Of a stretch of 28,503 nt of DNA, positions 25,199-28,503 are shown piece by piece. The notes beneath the pieces are model-generated. The model was not told the origin of the DNA, made no database searches, and saw nothing but the letters and a program-made list of their open reading frames with translations. Every line of letters begins with the position of its first letter. Positions within the stretch are counted from its first letter, which is position 1. The DNA is taken from assembly GCA_934621605.1 (NCBI GenBank), contig CAKTUZ010000031.1, forward strand, positions 1 through 28,503, given 5' to 3'. Made by a program: the position numbers and the translations under genes. Source of the stretch: an uncultured bacterium (lineage in GTDB: Bacteria; Vulcanimicrobiota; Xenobia; Xenobiales; Xenobiaceae).

Positions 25199-27871
25199 AT
25201 GTCTCTATCTGAGAGAGTTTGTCCTATTTGCGGCAAACCTTTTGCCAAACAGAATGAGGATGGAAGTAGCGGCAACGCTTTAGGGTGTACGTTGTGTGGC
25301 CAGTGTGGGTATCTTTATCATGATGAATGTTGGGATAAAATTGAACGCTGTGCCGTTTTTGGTTGTCGTTGTACTCACTCTGAATCCGTTTCCAAGACTT
25401 TGAATTTGCCTACAACAATAAAATGCCAAGCTTGCGGTAATGACAACCCATACAAAGCTTCTTTATGCTCCAAATGCGGGGAACCTTTGGAGGGCCGTTT
25501 TGTGGGCAAAATATTTAGTTCCAATTCTGCGAAGGGACATTGGCAAGCTTGTACAGATAAAGAATTAATTCAAAAGGCCGACAGTGACTGGAATTCTTCG
25601 GTGCGCTATTTGTATAACGGCGATTTTGAATATTGGTTGGCTAACAATGGCTACGAAGAACTGGCCCAAAAAGCTAAAGAAGCCAGGATATTGAATCGCC
25701 AACGTTCTGTGGGGTTGGAAGTTTTTTTTGAGTCCTCAGGTTATGTGGACAAGCCGATTTTAAACCTTTCCAGTGAGTCTTTGACTGTTGAATGTGCTGA
25801 TGATGAGTTTGATACTGTTGTCAACCTTAGCAATGTTGGCAGGGGCTATCTTTATGGTACTTTGCGTGCCGATGCAGATTGGATTATTGCTCAGCCTCAA
25901 GAATTTGCCAGTAACAATCAGCGAATTATGCTCACTTTGGATATGACTGCTTTGGGAAGCAGCTCTGGAGAGGGAAAGCTGATTTTTAAAACTTCCGGCG
26001 GAGAACGTGTCGTTACTATTAAGGCCAGCCGAATTTCTGTTTCTACTGCTATATCTTTATATAGGGAGGGCAATTATTTCAAAGCCAGAGCTTTAGGACG
26101 CAAGCTTCTGGAAAATCGCATTTCCATAGCTGACGCTTCGGTATTATGTGCTGCTTGCTGTTTACATGAAGAAAATTATATCGGGGCTGTGTCCGATTTG
26201 CGTCGTCTCGCCGGTAAATGTAAAAATTTGCCGGGTGATGTTGTAGCCAAAGTTTATACATGGTTGAAAAGTGATCCCGCCCAGGCTGTAACTTTGGAAA
26301 AAGATGCTATTTATGAAGCTATTGTTGAGGTCGCCGATGAAAAATTAAAAAAAGATCTCAACAAAGATTTGGCTCGGGTGATTATAAATAGAGCTTCAAT
26401 GTCTGTCGATTCTGGCTCTGGCAGTGCTTCGTTGTGGGGAAGTGGTCAAGAAGCTGCCAAAAATATTAAAGAGACACTAAAACAAGCCGAAAGTCTCGAT
26501 CCGGAGTTGGCCCAAGAAGTCTCAGCCGTACGTAAGCGACTGCGTTCCGGAAAGTCTCTTTTTTCATTATCGAGTTGTCTTGTTGCTTGTTTGCTAATTG
26601 CCATTTTGGCTATAGGCGGACTGCTTTATTTGCAAAATAATAAAAAAATTGATTTGCTTAGTTTGGGGCAGGGCAGAACTGCCGATTTGGTAGATGGTGA
26701 CTTTAGCTCTGAAAGCGATCAATTGCGTATCGAATTTCAAAATTCTCCTTCCGATGTAAATATACGGGCTAAATATGTGGCTTCTCTGTTGGGATTGGCA
26801 AGAGAAGCAGCTAATTCTCACGTGTACAGTGCTGCCGACAGTTATACCCATCAAGCTTTGGAAATTTCTAAAGTTCATCCCTATTCGGTCGAAATCGCTC
26901 AAGTACGTATGTTTAACTGGGCGCAAGAGCTTCAAAGCAAACAACTGGAAGGTGAAGCTTATATCCGCTGCCGCCAGGGGTTGGAATTGGGGCCCAATCA
27001 AGAATTGGAAACCATGGCCCAGAGTTTAGCTGTCTCTTGGGAACCATATTACGAAGTATTTTCTATTGTAAACGGTTCGTTATCTTCCGGTAGCATTTCG
27101 ATTTCTTCCGACGGGGCTCAGCAAAAGGATGCACAAAAGTTGGCTGCTCTGGGAGTTCATTTGTATAAAGCGCGTGTGGGTTGTACTTATGTAGATATGA
27201 CAGGCAATGGTCAGCGTGAGTTACTGGTAGCCGGTTCAGATGATTCTGCTTCTGAATTAGTCAATGCTGCCGAAGAAAAAGAAACGGTATCCAAAGCTTC
27301 TCTTACAGGAAAGTTCGCTGTCTATTCTTGGAGCGGTTCGGTTTTTCGCGAGGTTTATGCTCACAAGATAAAAGGCTTTCCTCACTTAGTTAGTATGCAA
27401 TGTGCCAATATTAGCAGTCAAAGCAAAGAAGAAGTGTTGTTAGTATGGAACTTATTGGATGAACCTGATATTTTGCAAGGTGTGGTTGTTGGTTGTATCG
27501 GTAAGAAAATTGTAGCTACTGAGCGTAGTGGCAATATCCATTTCGATGTGGCCGATCATGACAATAACGGACGTTCTGAGATTTGGATTTCTAGTATAGT
27601 GGCCAATTCTACAGATCCTGGCAATGCTGTCTATGTGCCTTCTCCTTATTACTGGGATGGAAAAGAATTTGTTTCGGCTTCCGGTGATTTCAGCTCTTTC
27701 TATACTAAAATAAGTCAAAGTTTAGATGAACAGATTAAGAATAATCCTTATCCTGAAGATTCCGATTCATATCGTTTGTACCGCTTAGATCGACAGAAGG
27801 CCAAAGATTGGATTAGAAAACAACTTCCTGATAAAACAGTTTCGGTTGATTCGGAAGGGTCTAATAATTAA
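25199..27871 (+). CDS. Membrane-spanning protein with prokaryotic RING-like head and FG-GAP-like tail
   Basis: This 890-residue protein has a modular layout. Residues 1-60 form a Cys/His cluster like the prokaryotic RING-finger family (C8-x2-C11, C30-x2-C33, C36, H41-x2-C44, C51, C56, C58). A zinc ribbon follows (C76-x2-C79, C90-x2-C93). Residues about 120-165 hold a Trp/Tyr-rich helical segment (WNSSVRYLYNGDFEYWL). Residues about 167-280 look like an Ig-type beta sandwich (NVGRGYLYGTL). A TPR-like helical region follows at about 285-345. A single membrane helix lies at 459-481 (CLVACLLIAILAIGGLLYLQ). The outer part has TPR-like helices, then a beta region with FG-GAP/VCBS-type calcium loops at 666-674 (DMTGNGQRE) and 786-794 (DHDNNGRSE). 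It could be a signalling or scaffold protein linking envelope to cytoplasm; no enzyme domain is seen. ATG 25199 has GGAAGG 6 nt upstream. Confidence 0.75.
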   Translation: MSLSERVCPICGKPFAKQNEDGSSGNALGCTLCGQCGYLYHDECWDKIERCAVFGCRCTHSESVSKTLNLPTTIKCQACGNDNPYKASLCSKCGEPLEGRFVGKIFSSNSAKGHWQACTDKELIQKADSDWNSSVRYLYNGDFEYWLANNGYEELAQKAKEARILNRQRSVGLEVFFESSGYVDKPILNLSSESLTVECADDEFDTVVNLSNVGRGYLYGTLRADADWIIAQPQEFASNNQRIMLTLDMTALGSSSGEGKLIFKTSGGERVVTIKASRISVSTAISLYREGNYFKARALGRKLLENRISIADASVLCAACCLHEENYIGAVSDLRRLAGKCKNLPGDVVAKVYTWLKSDPAQAVTLEKDAIYEAIVEVADEKLKKDLNKDLARVIINRASMSVDSGSGSASLWGSGQEAAKNIKETLKQAESLDPELAQEVSAVRKRLRSGKSLFSLSSCLVACLLIAILAIGGLLYLQNNKKIDLLSLGQGRTADLVDGDFSSESDQLRIEFQNSPSDVNIRAKYVASLLGLAREAANSHVYSAADSYTHQALEISKVHPYSVEIAQVRMFNWAQELQSKQLEGEAYIRCRQGLELGPNQELETMAQSLAVSWEPYYEVFSIVNGSLSSGSISISSDGAQQKDAQKLAALGVHLYKARVGCTYVDMTGNGQRELLVAGSDDSASELVNAAEEKETVSKASLTGKFAVYSWSGSVFREVYAHKIKGFPHLVSMQCANISSQSKEEVLLVWNLLDEPDILQGVVVGCIGKKIVATERSGNIHFDVADHDNNGRSEIWISSIVANSTDPGNAVYVPSPYYWDGKEFVSASGDFSSFYTKISQSLDEQIKNNPYPEDSDSYRLYRLDRQKAKDWIRKQLPDKTVSVDSEGSNN

Positions 27872-27888
27872 TATATCAAGGTAAAATT

Positions 27889-27916
27889 TATCGGTCTTTC
27901 TGAAGAAAGGCCGATA
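27889..27916 (+). terminator. 12-bp stem hairpin between the RING-like and FtsH-N-like genes
   Basis: TATCGGTCTTTC (27889-27900) pairs with GAAAGGCCGATA (27905-27916) over a TGAA loop, with one T-G pair. It is followed by ATGCTTTTGG, a poor T-run, and lies 20 bp before the next start. It could be a partial terminator, an mRNA-stabilising hairpin or an attenuator. Confidence 0.55.
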
Positions 27917-27936
27917 ATGCTTTTGGAAAAGTTTGT

Positions 27937-28425
27937 ATGGTAGCTAAAAAAAATTCCCACAAGGGTAAAGTACCCTTGCCAAAAATAATCGGTTTATCTA
28001 TCGTAGTTTTGGCTTTATTGTCTTTTTGTCTTACTTTGGCTATGGCTAGCTGGCATCGTCGTGCCGAGTCGCCTGCTTTAGAAAAAAACTATAATCAATT
28101 TGTAGAAGAGGTTAAAAACGGCAAGGTCGCTTCTGTTGATATGTACCGCGACGTCCTTTATGTCAAAAACAAAGAAGAGGCTTATTTTGTGCGCAGTGTC
28201 TCTGATAGCTATACTATTGACTTGTTGCTCAAATATAAAGTGCCTTTGACTGGCATTGAACAACCTTCCGGAGCTTACGGCAGCCGTGCTCAAATTGCTT
28301 ATATTATTGCTTTGCTGGTACCTTATTTTATTTTGGGTGCTATAGTCTTTGTTATGGTGAGAGCTGTTTCCGGAGCTGCTAAAATGGAAGAAGTGGAAGA
28401 TGACGGTCTGAATGAAAAAAAATAA
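27937..28425 (+). CDS. FtsH N-terminal-domain-like protein lacking ATPase and protease domains
   Basis: The 162-residue product matches the membrane-proximal part of FtsH: a basic N-terminal tail, a first membrane helix at about 17-38, a periplasmic FtsH_ext-like domain (NYNQFVEEVKNGKVASVDMY, then strands with LYVKNKEEAYFV and LLLKYKVPLTGI), and a second membrane helix at about 118-144 with the family's proline (LLVPYFILGAIVFVMVRAV). It ends in a short acidic tail (EEVEDDGLNEKK) with a proper TAA stop, where FtsH would continue into its AAA+ module. The sequence after the stop shows no continuation, so this is not a simple frameshift within the window. It could bind and modulate full-length FtsH or form mixed oligomers, by inference. 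It follows the RING-like gene on the same strand, across a hairpin. Confidence 0.75.
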   Translation: MVAKKNSHKGKVPLPKIIGLSIVVLALLSFCLTLAMASWHRRAESPALEKNYNQFVEEVKNGKVASVDMYRDVLYVKNKEEAYFVRSVSDSYTIDLLLKYKVPLTGIEQPSGAYGSRAQIAYIIALLVPYFILGAIVFVMVRAVSGAAKMEEVEDDGLNEKK

Positions 28426-28503
28426 TTTTTTTGCGGATTGTAAAATTAAGTTGAACACATAAAAAAACCATAGCCTCGCTCATGTGGTAGAGTATATCTG
28501 CAA

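Noticed and set aside
28470..28503. tRNA-like start at the right edge (GCTCATGTGGTAGAG followed by CTGCAA, resembling a D arm and a Cys anticodon loop)
   Set aside because: The spacing between the D arm and the possible GCA anticodon is one or two bases short, position 33 would not be T in the alternative register, and no good 7-nt acceptor arm precedes it. The window ends before pairing can be tested.

Overview
The window comes from a bacterial chromosome of moderate G+C. The organism is probably diderm: a periplasmic alpha-2-macroglobulin-like protein with a thioester, an NhaA antiporter, a DUF4912/GH57 pair and a prokaryotic RING-finger protein are all present. I cannot name a phylum. The last two features would suit a deep-branching, poorly cultured lineage, but that is a guess. 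No phage, transposase, rRNA, CRISPR or convincing tRNA was seen.

Layout, left to right. (1) On the minus strand lie a SlyD-type peptidyl-prolyl isomerase and, downstream of it, the N-terminal ~359 codons of a Pro/Gln/Ala-rich repeat protein that runs off the left edge. (2) On the plus strand is a tandem pair of CNNM/CBS (CorC-like) membrane proteins, followed by a 2013-residue alpha-2-macroglobulin (thioester Cys1521-Gln1524) closed by a strong hairpin terminator. (3) Next is an AT-rich island with one unusual gene at 11779-12870. It looks like a YafQ/RelE-like domain fused to two copies of a DUF2442-like domain, and it is bracketed by two copies of the same 48-bp hairpin sequence (46/48 identical). 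(4) Phosphopentomutase deoB follows on the plus strand and faces a four-gene minus-strand operon across a bidirectional terminator. In transcription order the operon is DUF4912 protein, GH57-family protein, a small helical protein and a membrane-anchored solute-binding-like protein. (5) An M29-type metallopeptidase lies on the minus strand, divergent from smc. (6) smc converges with nhaA across a GC-rich hairpin. (7) nhaA is divergent from a plus-strand pair. The first is an 890-residue membrane-spanning protein with a cytoplasmic RING/zinc-ribbon head and an FG-GAP-like exported tail. The second is a 162-residue protein that looks like only the N-terminal membrane part of FtsH.

Housekeeping genes (slyD, deoB, smc, nhaA) are interleaved with lineage-specific envelope genes. 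The best candidates for undescribed biology are the YafQ-like/DUF2442 fusion with its duplicated flanks, the GH57 operon whose enzyme has lost residues usually needed for catalysis, and the FtsH N-domain-only protein. All assignments come from reading the translations and from remembered family motifs; no database was searched.
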